A DNA stretch of 64,000 nucleotides from CADEED01 sp043747875 (GTDB taxonomy: Bacteria > Pseudomonadota > Gammaproteobacteria > Steroidobacterales > Steroidobacteraceae). The notes beneath the pieces were generated by a model. That model was not told where the DNA came from. It searched no databases and saw nothing but the letters and a program-made list of their open reading frames with translations. The translations under genes and the position numbers were made by a program. Of the stretch, positions 48,393 to 55,121 are shown in pieces; within the stretch, counting starts at the first letter, position 1; each line of letters begins with the position of its first letter. The DNA lies in assembly GCA_043747875.1 (NCBI GenBank), contig JAYTOI010000009.1:62001-126000 (forward strand), in the 5' to 3' direction.

Positions 48393-49145
48393 GTGGACCC
48401 GTCGCTCGCGGAGCCATTGGAGAACGCGGATCCGGAGCGGGACCGCGCGCGCTGGCACGACTTCACGGCGAGCCGCAGCGCGCTGCTGCGCGACGAACTC
48501 GTGGCCCGTTACCTCGAGCTCGCAAAAATCATGGCGGCGCGCCTGTACCGGCGCCGCGCCGACAATTCGGTGGCGTTCGCCGACTATCTGCAGTACGCAC
48601 GCGTCGGACTCGTGGAGGCGATCGACCACTACGACCCCGGGCGCGCCGTTCCGTTCGAGGCGTTCTCGAGCTACCGCATCAAGGGCGCCATCCTCAACGG
48701 TCTCGAGAGCGAGTCCGAGGTCGCCGCGCAGCGGGCGTTCTGGTCACGGCGCGCGCGCGAGCGGTTCGAATCGCTGCGCGAGCACGAGGTGCGTGGCGAC
48801 CGGCGCGCCTCGCTCGAGGAGTTGGTCAGCCTCACCGTCGGGCTCGCGCTGTCGCACGTCATCGAGCATGACGGCGGCGAGATCATCGACGAATCGCTGG
48901 CCGCGAATCCCTATGCCGTGATCGAACTAGTGCAGCTCAGGAGCGCGGTGCGCGCGTTGCTGCCGTCGCTGCCCGAACGCGAGCGCGAGATCATCCGGCG
49001 GCACTACGACGAGCATGTGGAATTCCGCGAGATCGCGCGCGAGTGGGGGTTGACGAAGGGGCGGATCTCGCAACTGCACGCGCAGGCATTGCAGCACCTG
49101 CGGCAGCTGCTGAACGCGCGTCCGCGGGTGGACCGGAAACTCTGA
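48393..49145 (+). CDS. fliA: FliA-type (sigma-28) RNA polymerase sigma factor
   Basis: 250 residues, GTG start after AGAGGG. Region 2 includes FADYLQYARVGLVEAIDHYD and FEAFSSYRIKGAILNGL, matching the FliA/WhiG group; region 4 includes LPEREREIIRRHYDEH and WGLTKGRISQLHAQAL, a standard helix-turn-helix. It is the last gene of the cluster, so the system may encode its own late-gene activator. No FlgM-like anti-sigma gene is in the window, so how it is held in check is unclear. Confidence 0.9.
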   Translation: MDPSLAEPLENADPERDRARWHDFTASRSALLRDELVARYLELAKIMAARLYRRRADNSVAFADYLQYARVGLVEAIDHYDPGRAVPFEAFSSYRIKGAILNGLESESEVAAQRAFWSRRARERFESLREHEVRGDRRASLEELVSLTVGLALSHVIEHDGGEIIDESLAANPYAVIELVQLRSAVRALLPSLPEREREIIRRHYDEHVEFREIAREWGLTKGRISQLHAQALQHLRQLLNARPRVDRKL

Positions 49146-49151
49146 GCAGCC

Positions 49152-49532
49152 CTAACGACTCAGCTCGTCGAACAGCAGGCCCAGGTCGCGGTCCGTGGCC
49201 GCATCGTTGCCGAGCTCGCGTGCCACCTTGCTTACGATCTCGGCCATCGATGGATCGAGATTCAACGCGTCGCCGAGCTCGGCCGCCAGCACAGTCTCCA
49301 CGAATGCCTCGCGCGCGCGCCGCCGGTCGCCGCTGCCGACCGCCCGCAGTTTACGGCGCAGCCGATCGCGCAGCGCGTCGGTCGCGCTGATCGCGGTCGG
49401 CGGTCGGTCGGAGATGGGCGAGGAATCGGATGCCGATTTCTGGCGTTGAGTTTCGGCGGTGCCGCGGGTCTCGGAGCGTGACCGGGTGAGCGTCCGGACC
49501 AGCTCGGCGAGCGAGCGCAGCGGGTCGAGCAT
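49152..49532 (-). CDS. Hypothetical protein, convergent to the flagellar cluster
   Basis: 126 residues, stop only six bases from the sigma-factor stop on the other strand. The N-terminal half is Ser/Thr/Arg-rich and probably disordered; the C-terminal half is helical (RRAREAFVETVLAAELGDAL, MAEIVSKVARELGND, LLFDELSR). No signal peptide, no membrane segment, no family recognised. It lies 11 bases after the TPR gene on the same strand, so both form an operon. Proximity suggests, but does not show, a link to the flagellum-like machine. Confidence 0.6.
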   Translation of the reverse strand: MLDPLRSLAELVRTLTRSRSETRGTAETQRQKSASDSSPISDRPPTAISATDALRDRLRRKLRAVGSGDRRRAREAFVETVLAAELGDALNLDPSMAEIVSKVARELGNDAATDRDLGLLFDELSR

Positions 49533-49543
49533 TTGGGCGGGCG

Positions 49544-50056
49544 CTAGTGCTTGGTGCCGGCCGGACCGCCGTACAGCGAGAAGTCCGTGCGGACAGCCGC
49601 GGGCGATTCCGTCAGTGGCGCCGGCTGGACCACGGGCACGCCGGCCTCGCGCACGCGGCTGACGATCATCGACATGTCGCGGTTGAGCGGGGCGTTTTGC
49701 GTATTCAGATGGATGCCCTGCTGTAGATAGTTGATGCAGGCCGGAAAGTCGTCACGGATCAACGCTTCGAGCCCGCGCTTGAAGGCCTTGAGCGCGGCGG
49801 TTTCCTCGAGCCCCTCGAGGGGCGCCCAGATCGCGATGGAGTCACTTGGCTGCGCCATCGTGAGATAGAGCAGACCGAGCTGCAGCCGCGCGAAGTGAAG
49901 GTTGGGATCGAGCTCGAGCGCGGTGCGCATCTCCACCACGGCCGCGTCGTATTCGCGCTGTTGCGCGAGCTCAGCCCCGAGCAGATAGCGCAGTTCGGCG
50001 TTACGTGGATCACTGGCGACGGCAGCGCGTATCTGCTGGAGGTCTGGAAACGTCAT
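49544..50056 (-). CDS. TPR-repeat protein
   Basis: 170 residues from the ATG at 50056 (MTFPDLQQIRAAV); a longer frame upstream has no family-like sequence. At least two TPR units are seen (ELRYLLGAELAQQREYDAAV, ARLQLGLLYLTMAQPSDSIA) plus a third degenerate one (LEALIRDDFPACINYLQQGI). The C-terminal tail is Pro-rich and ends FSLYGGPAGTKH. Cytoplasmic. Size and fold resemble the class II T3SS translocator chaperones, which is a speculative but checkable role next to this export machine; a generic scaffold is equally possible. Confidence 0.72.
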   Translation of the reverse strand: MTFPDLQQIRAAVASDPRNAELRYLLGAELAQQREYDAAVVEMRTALELDPNLHFARLQLGLLYLTMAQPSDSIAIWAPLEGLEETAALKAFKRGLEALIRDDFPACINYLQQGIHLNTQNAPLNRDMSMIVSRVREAGVPVVQPAPLTESPAAVRTDFSLYGGPAGTKH

Positions 50057-50723
50057 GGTGCGTCTCGCGATTCCGAAGAGGCGTAAATCATAACTCAGGC
50101 AATTCGGTGTGGCGCGTGATCGTGCGAAGCGAGGCTGACGATATGAAAAGCAGACGCTAAACCCGTTGTCCTGCCGTTGGATTAGTTGACTCGGACGAGA
50201 CACGCCGATGCAGGCACCACGCGTGCGCGCGTCCGGTGCCGCACGCGAATGCTGCGCTCCGCGGAAGCGCGGCTCATACACAACGGCAGGTCGCGCCCGG
50301 CGCGCGCGCCGCATAGCTAGGGGGTGCCGCCCGCGCTCGAAGCGGGGACATTCAAGGATGACAACGCTGGGCAAACCCGCCAATGACAGCGCTGACATCG
50401 AGCCGCTTGGCGCGCCCATTGTTGCGCCCCTGTGTTGCGTGGCCCGTGCCGGAGACGCCGACGCCCGGATACGGACGCGATGATTGCCCGAGGTTGGCCT
50501 CGACGAGCCGGCCTGCGGGGGGCACGCGATGCCATTTCGCGGGGACGCCATGCCGAATTCGGGATGGCGGATCGGCTATCGGGTCGTGGCGGGCCTGGCC
50601 CGTGGTTGCGTTGGGCCGGGCGCGAAGTAGCGGATTCCGATACCGGTTCCGGGAGGCTGTCCCGGCGTATTTCCCGCCAGTATGTTTGGTCTCCCGCGCA
50701 GCAGATCGCGAAGGAGAATGATC
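50057..50723. other. Intergenic region, no gene seen
   Basis: About 670 bases between the divergent TPR gene and the small outer-membrane protein gene. Open frames here have no recognisable protein signature or ribosome site. A short palindrome CGGGCC-T-GGCCCG lies at 50590-50602. The promoters of both flanking genes should be here, but I could not identify convincing boxes. Confidence 0.5.
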
Positions 50724-51296
50724 ATGGGGACGATGAGCAAGTGGTTAGTGATGGCGGCCGCGGCGGGTCTCGCGGCGCCCGTATTCGCGGACGACGACAA
50801 GACCTCGATCACGATTGCGCCGTACCTCGGTGGTGCGCACGTCAGGATGGACGCCGAGCGCATGGTGGACGGCGAACCTCACGACATGGATCTGCTGCTC
50901 GCGGGGGTCTCGATCGGTGTGCGTACTCCGATCGGTCTCGCCTTCGAAATCGGACGCTCCGATGCCGTGCACGACGACCTGTCCGATTGGGATCAGGAAG
51001 GCTTCACGCTCGCGCAGAAATACCTCGCCGTGAGTTGGCAGTTCAACCTCGGCGATGACTGGACTCTTGCGCCCAAGTACGGGCGTGCGAAGTGGAATCT
51101 CGACGCAGACGACGTCAACTTCGTGGACCTGAACGGCGACGTGACCGACAAGGTCAGCGGCTACGACAACTTCGGCGAGATCACGCTTGCGAAGAAGCTC
51201 AGCGACAGTTTCTCGCTCGGCATCACGGTGCGCGGACTCGAGACCGATTTTGGCGACTCGTACTCGGGCGCGCTCACGGCGGGCTGGAGCTTCTGA
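50724..51296 (+). CDS. Small outer-membrane beta-barrel protein
   Basis: 190 residues. A signal peptide (WLVMAAAAGLAAPVFA, cleavage before DDDK) is followed by alternating amphipathic strands (TSITIAPYLGGAHVRM, GLAFEIGRSDAVHD, FTLAQKYLAVSWQFNLG, SFSLGITVRGLETDF) and a terminal GWSF, the aromatic end needed for barrel insertion. It resembles OmpW/OmpA-transmembrane-like small barrels without a specific match I can name. AAGGAG at 50711-50716 points to the ATG at 50724 rather than 50718 or 50733. Confidence 0.78.
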   Translation: MGTMSKWLVMAAAAGLAAPVFADDDKTSITIAPYLGGAHVRMDAERMVDGEPHDMDLLLAGVSIGVRTPIGLAFEIGRSDAVHDDLSDWDQEGFTLAQKYLAVSWQFNLGDDWTLAPKYGRAKWNLDADDVNFVDLNGDVTDKVSGYDNFGEITLAKKLSDSFSLGITVRGLETDFGDSYSGALTAGWSF

Positions 51297-51319
51297 CGGG
51301 ACTGGGCGATGCGGACCCG

Positions 51320-52867
51320 TCAGGAGAGCGACCAGCCCTCGCGGTTGCGCCGCTTCAGCAGCGCGTCGGAGTCCGCCACGTTGGTGACCCGCATGTTCGC
51401 GCCGTCGTAGCCGATCTTTTTGCCCGCGTTGAGTGCGACCACGCCTAACAACATGATCTCGGTGAGCTTCGCCGAATACTCGAAGGGGCTCGTGGTCCTC
51501 TGCGTGCCGCGGATCGCGTCGATCCAGTTCATCTCATGGCTGGTCTCGATCCGCTCGTAGGTCTGCGCCGGCGTGCCCACCGAGTCGTGCAGCGACTTCG
51601 GCAACAGCCGCGGATTGAAGCCGTAGGTGTCGTGCAGCAGCTTGCCCTTGGTGCCGATGAACAGCGTGCCGCCGCCCTTGTCGAGCTCGCCTTCCCCACT
51701 TCCGGACAGGCCGAGCTCGGTGGGCTTTGGGGGCAGCAGGCCGCCGTCGTACCAGGTCAACTTCACGGCCGGGCGCGACCCCTTCGCCGCGAACTCGTAG
51801 TAGGTGGTCGTCGCAATCGGATAGGTGTCGTGGTTGAAGGGTGTGGAGGTGGTCTCGATGGTGATGGGGTAGTCGAGGTCCAGCGCCCAGAATGCCGAAT
51901 CCATGAGGTGCGCGCCCATGTCGCCGATGGCACCCACGCCCCAGTCGGTCCAGCCGCGCCAGTTGAACGGATGGTAGATAGGGTGATAGTCCACCCAGCG
52001 CGACGGACCCAGGAACAGGTCCCACGCGATCTTGTCGGGCGGCGGATAGGCGCCGAACGAGCCGGCGGCGCGTGTCATGACTCCGTTCATGTTCCACGGC
52101 AGGTCTTTCGCGTTCGCCGGCAGCGGGGCGGGGCGCGGGATGCCCTGGGGCCAGTACGCCAGCGGGCGGTTGGTCCACACGTGCACCTCGGTGACGGCGC
52201 CGATGGCGCCCTGCTGGATGTATTCGTTCACGCGCCGCGCGTCGTCGGAGGAATGCCCCTGATTTCCCATCTGCGTCTGTAGTTTGGTAGAGGCGGCCTT
52301 CGCGGCGAGCCGTCGGCATTCCTCCACGGACCACGCCAGCGGTTTCTGCACGTAGACGTGCTTGCCGAGATCCATCGCCGCGAGCGCGATCACCGCGTGC
52401 GTGTGATCGGGAGTCGCGATGACGACCGCGTCGATGTCCTTCTGCTTCTCGAGCATCACGCGCCAGTCCGTGTGGCGCTTGGTCTTCGGAATCTGCGCCT
52501 TGAGATCGTTCCAGCTCTTGATCTGTCGTGTGGCACGGTCTTTCTGCGCGGCATCGGTGGCATCCTGCAGGCGCCTTCCTGCGGTCTCGATCTGCTTGTC
52601 GATGTCCGCGAGGCGCGTGTCGGTGTATCCCCAGTCGACGTCGCACATCGCGACCAGGTTCATGCTCGACAGCGCCATCATGTTCGCGCGGCCCATGCCG
52701 CCGCAGCCGACCGTCGCCACGTTCACGCGATCGTTGGCGGAGATGCGGCGCGACTTGCCGTAGACGCCGCTTGGCAGGATGGTGAGCGCAGCGGTGGTGG
52801 CGGCGGCGTTGCGCAGAAATTGACGGCGGGGGAGTTGGATCGAATTCGGGCGGTCTTTTACGCTCAT
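51320..52867 (-). CDS. Gfo/Idh/MocA-family oxidoreductase, Tat-exported
   Basis: 515 residues. A twin-arginine signal (RRQFLRNAAATTAALTILP) precedes a Rossmann domain with GCGGMGRANM and CDVDW, then EKQKDIDAVVIATPDHTHA and the family hallmark KHVYVQKPLAWSVEECR. The C-terminal dehydrogenase domain includes WTDWGVGAIGDMGAHLMD. Such proteins use a tightly held NAD(P) to oxidise or rearrange sugars in the periplasm; the substrate is not known here. The ATG at 52867 (MSVKDRP) places the Tat motif at a normal distance; an upstream GTG at 52906 is less likely. Confidence 0.9.
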   Translation of the reverse strand: MSVKDRPNSIQLPRRQFLRNAAATTAALTILPSGVYGKSRRISANDRVNVATVGCGGMGRANMMALSSMNLVAMCDVDWGYTDTRLADIDKQIETAGRRLQDATDAAQKDRATRQIKSWNDLKAQIPKTKRHTDWRVMLEKQKDIDAVVIATPDHTHAVIALAAMDLGKHVYVQKPLAWSVEECRRLAAKAASTKLQTQMGNQGHSSDDARRVNEYIQQGAIGAVTEVHVWTNRPLAYWPQGIPRPAPLPANAKDLPWNMNGVMTRAAGSFGAYPPPDKIAWDLFLGPSRWVDYHPIYHPFNWRGWTDWGVGAIGDMGAHLMDSAFWALDLDYPITIETTSTPFNHDTYPIATTTYYEFAAKGSRPAVKLTWYDGGLLPPKPTELGLSGSGEGELDKGGGTLFIGTKGKLLHDTYGFNPRLLPKSLHDSVGTPAQTYERIETSHEMNWIDAIRGTQRTTSPFEYSAKLTEIMLLGVVALNAGKKIGYDGANMRVTNVADSDALLKRRNREGWSLS

Positions 52868-53131
52868 TTTTTCAAGTGCTCCGCGCACGGCCGGCGGTGT
52901 CTTCACGCCGGTTCATGCGCCCAGGTGTTTCCAGAGGAACGCGTCGATGTTCGGCCGCGCAATTATCTCGTTCTAGATCTCGTCGAGTGTGATGGCACGC
53001 ACGGGCGTCGCAGCGCTCTGAACGGCGGCGGTTTGCGCACTCACCAGCGGCGCGATCGAACACAGCAGCGGCAGGATGATTCGCGGCAAACGGTGCACTC
53101 CGAGCGTCGCACGCGGAGATTCTAGATCATC

Positions 53132-53902
53132 CTAGGCGCCGGTCACGCGCTCAGCGAGCCCGATGCGGGCCAGCTCGAAGCCGCGGCGGAAGTCGCGGAT
53201 GTGTTTGGCCATCCAGTCGGCAGATTGGGGGCCGTCGCCGGCCTCGATGGCGGAGGCGATGCGCTTCTGGGCCGTCGCGATGCGCGTCAAGCTCTGGGGC
53301 ACCTTGTCGATCATTGCGCCGAGCGACGGTACCAGCAGCTGCAGCAGCGGTTCGTGGGCCAGCATGAATACGCCGTTGTGCGTGGCCTCGCCGATGGCGC
53401 GGAAGAACTCTGCCGTCTGCTCCACGTCCACGTCGCGGGCACCGATCTCGGCGAGACGCGCAAGATCCTTCGGTTTGCGTTCGCGCGCGGCGGCCGTGGC
53501 GATCGGCGGCTCGAGCGCGGTCAACGCCTCCCACACGTCGCGATAGCTCACGTCGTGCAGCGACAGCGCGCGCGACACGTTGGCCGCGACCGCGCCGCGG
53601 GCCGGACGCGTGACCATCATGAGCTTCGAGCCGCGCTCGCGCTTCAGCACGCCATTCGTCTCGAGCTCGCGCAGTGCCTCGCGCACCGTGCCGCGATGTA
53701 CGCCAAACTGGCGGGCCAGCTCGATCTCGGGCGGCAGGCGTTGGCCCTGGCCCAGGGCGCGCGCGGTGATGCGTTCCAGCAGTGCCGCGGCCACCTTGCG
53801 ATAGGCGGGCTCGACTCGTATCGGGGCGAACTCCACCGGACCGGCCTGTTCCGCGCCACTGCGCGCGGCGCGCCGCGGTTTGCTCTTCGCCTTCGGCGCC
53901 AT
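53132..53902 (-). CDS. GntR/FadR-subfamily transcriptional regulator, likely regulator of the liu genes
   Basis: 256 residues. The N-terminal winged helix-turn-helix (LPPEIELARQFGVHRGTVRE, ALRELETNGVLKRERGS) is followed by an all-helical FCD effector domain (EFFRAIGEATHNGVFMLAHE, AIEAGDGPQSADWMAKHI) with the expected His ligands. The ATG overlaps the liuA stop (ATGA), so it is co-transcribed with liuA. FadR-type regulators often bind TTGTC-N-GACAA-like palindromes, and one lies in the liuA-liuB divergent promoter, hence the proposed role. In Pseudomonas the analogous gene is a MerR-type liuR, so this is a different regulator. Confidence 0.88.
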   Translation of the reverse strand: MAPKAKSKPRRAARSGAEQAGPVEFAPIRVEPAYRKVAAALLERITARALGQGQRLPPEIELARQFGVHRGTVREALRELETNGVLKRERGSKLMMVTRPARGAVAANVSRALSLHDVSYRDVWEALTALEPPIATAAARERKPKDLARLAEIGARDVDVEQTAEFFRAIGEATHNGVFMLAHEPLLQLLVPSLGAMIDKVPQSLTRIATAQKRIASAIEAGDGPQSADWMAKHIRDFRRGFELARIGLAERVTGA

Positions 53903-55077
53903 CAAGAAGTGGCCTCGTAGATCTCGCGGCCAATCAGCATGCGGCGGATTTCCTGAGTGCCGGCGCCGATTTCATAGAGCTTGGCGTCGCGCAGCAGGCG
54001 TCCGGCAGCGTAGTCGTTGATGTAGCCATTGCCGCCCAATGCCTGAATCGCCTCCAGGCAAATCTGGGTGGCGCGCTCTGCGCCGAACAGGATGGCCGCG
54101 GCGGCGTCCTGGCGCGAGCATCGGCCCGCGTCGCAGGCGCGACCGATGGCGTACGAGTAGGCGCGTGCGGCGTTGAGCCCGGTGTACATGTCCGCGACCT
54201 TGGCCTGCATGAGTTCGAACGTGCCGACCGGCTGGCCGAACTGCTTGCGCTCGTGGATGTATGGCAGCACGAGATCGAGCGCCGCGGCCATCAACCCCAG
54301 CGGTCCGCCGCCGAGCACGGCGCGCTCATAGTCGAGGCCCTTCATGAGCACGCGCACACCGCCGTTGACCTGGCCGAGCAGGTTCTCCACGGGCACGAGG
54401 CAGTTCTCGAACACGAGCTCGCTGGTGGACGAGCCGCGCATGCCGAGCTTGTCGAGCTTCTGCGCGGTGGAGTATCCCGCGTAGCCCTTCTCGATGATGA
54501 ACGCTGAGATGCCGCGCGCGCCGGCCGCCGGATCGGTTTTGCCGTACACCACGAGGACGTCGGCATCGGGTCCGTTGGTGATCCACATCTTGCGGCCGGT
54601 GAGGGCATAGCCGTCGGCGCGCTGCTCCGCGCGCAGCTGCATGCCGACCACGTCCGAGCCGGCCCCGGGCTCGCTCATGGCGAGCGCGCCCACGTGCTCG
54701 CCGGACACCAGCTTGGGTAGATAGCGGGCTTTCTGCGCGTCGGTCCCGTTCAAAACGAGCTGGTTGACGCACAGGTTGGAATGCGCGCCGTAGGAGAGGC
54801 CCACGGAGCCCGAGGCGCGCGAGATCTCCTCCATCGCGACGATGTGCGCCAGGTAGCCCAGGTTCGCGCCGCCATAGGCGTCGGGCGCGGTGATGCCTAA
54901 CAAGCCCGCGGCGCCGAGCTCGGGCCAGAGGTCGCGCGGGAATTCGTTGCTGCGGTCGATGTCTTCGGCGCGCGGCGCGATGCGCTCGCGGGCGAAGCGG
55001 CGCACCTGATTGCGCACTTCGTCGAGCTCCTCTCCGAGCCCGAAATCGAAGTCGCAGCGGTCGAACAGACTGCTCAT
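53902..55077 (-). CDS. liuA: Isovaleryl-CoA dehydrogenase
   Basis: 391 residues. Acyl-CoA dehydrogenase signatures: LAMSEPGAGSDVVGMQLRAE, GRKMWITNGPDADV and a C-terminal QALGGNGYINDYAAGRLLRD. GLDYERAVLGGGPLGLM carries the glutamate at the position used as catalytic base in isovaleryl-CoA dehydrogenases, unlike short-chain relatives. It converts isovaleryl-CoA to 3-methylcrotonyl-CoA, passing electrons to ETF. Divergent from liuBCD, whose products take the next two steps. ATG at 55077 (MSSLFDRC) chosen from family length. Confidence 0.92.
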   Translation of the reverse strand: MSSLFDRCDFDFGLGEELDEVRNQVRRFARERIAPRAEDIDRSNEFPRDLWPELGAAGLLGITAPDAYGGANLGYLAHIVAMEEISRASGSVGLSYGAHSNLCVNQLVLNGTDAQKARYLPKLVSGEHVGALAMSEPGAGSDVVGMQLRAEQRADGYALTGRKMWITNGPDADVLVVYGKTDPAAGARGISAFIIEKGYAGYSTAQKLDKLGMRGSSTSELVFENCLVPVENLLGQVNGGVRVLMKGLDYERAVLGGGPLGLMAAALDLVLPYIHERKQFGQPVGTFELMQAKVADMYTGLNAARAYSYAIGRACDAGRCSRQDAAAAILFGAERATQICLEAIQALGGNGYINDYAAGRLLRDAKLYEIGAGTQEIRRMLIGREIYEATS

Positions 55078-55093
55078 GTGGCTTGCCTTTGAA

Positions 55094-55120
55094 TATAAAA
55101 TTGTACTATTGTCCGACAAT
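55094..55120. promoter_or_regulatory. Divergent liuA / liuB promoter with GntR-type operator
   Basis: ATTGTCCGACAAT at 55108-55120 is a perfect 6-1-6 palindrome. TATAAA at 55094-55099 could serve as -10 box for liuB, putting the start of transcription near 55106 and the operator right on it. On the other strand TACAAT (55105-55100) could be the -10 of liuA, with the operator just upstream. A repressor on this one site would shut both directions. The regulator encoded beside liuA is the obvious candidate. Confidence 0.6.
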
Positions 55121-55121
55121 C

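Noticed and set aside
29199..49145. Calling the cluster a non-flagellar T3SS (injectisome)
   Set aside because: P- and L-ring genes, rod genes, FlgE hook and FlgD are flagellar; no secretin, needle or translocator genes are present.
50208..50483. Small plus-strand frame in the intergenic region
   Set aside because: Arg/Ala-rich translation, no ribosome site, no family pattern.
49544..50551. TPR gene starting far upstream at 50551
   Set aside because: The added 165 residues are Arg/Pro-rich without structure; the ATG at 50056 begins directly at the TPR part.
52872..53063. Small minus-strand frame between the oxidoreductase and regulator genes
   Set aside because: 63 codons of low-information sequence without ribosome site; treated as non-coding.
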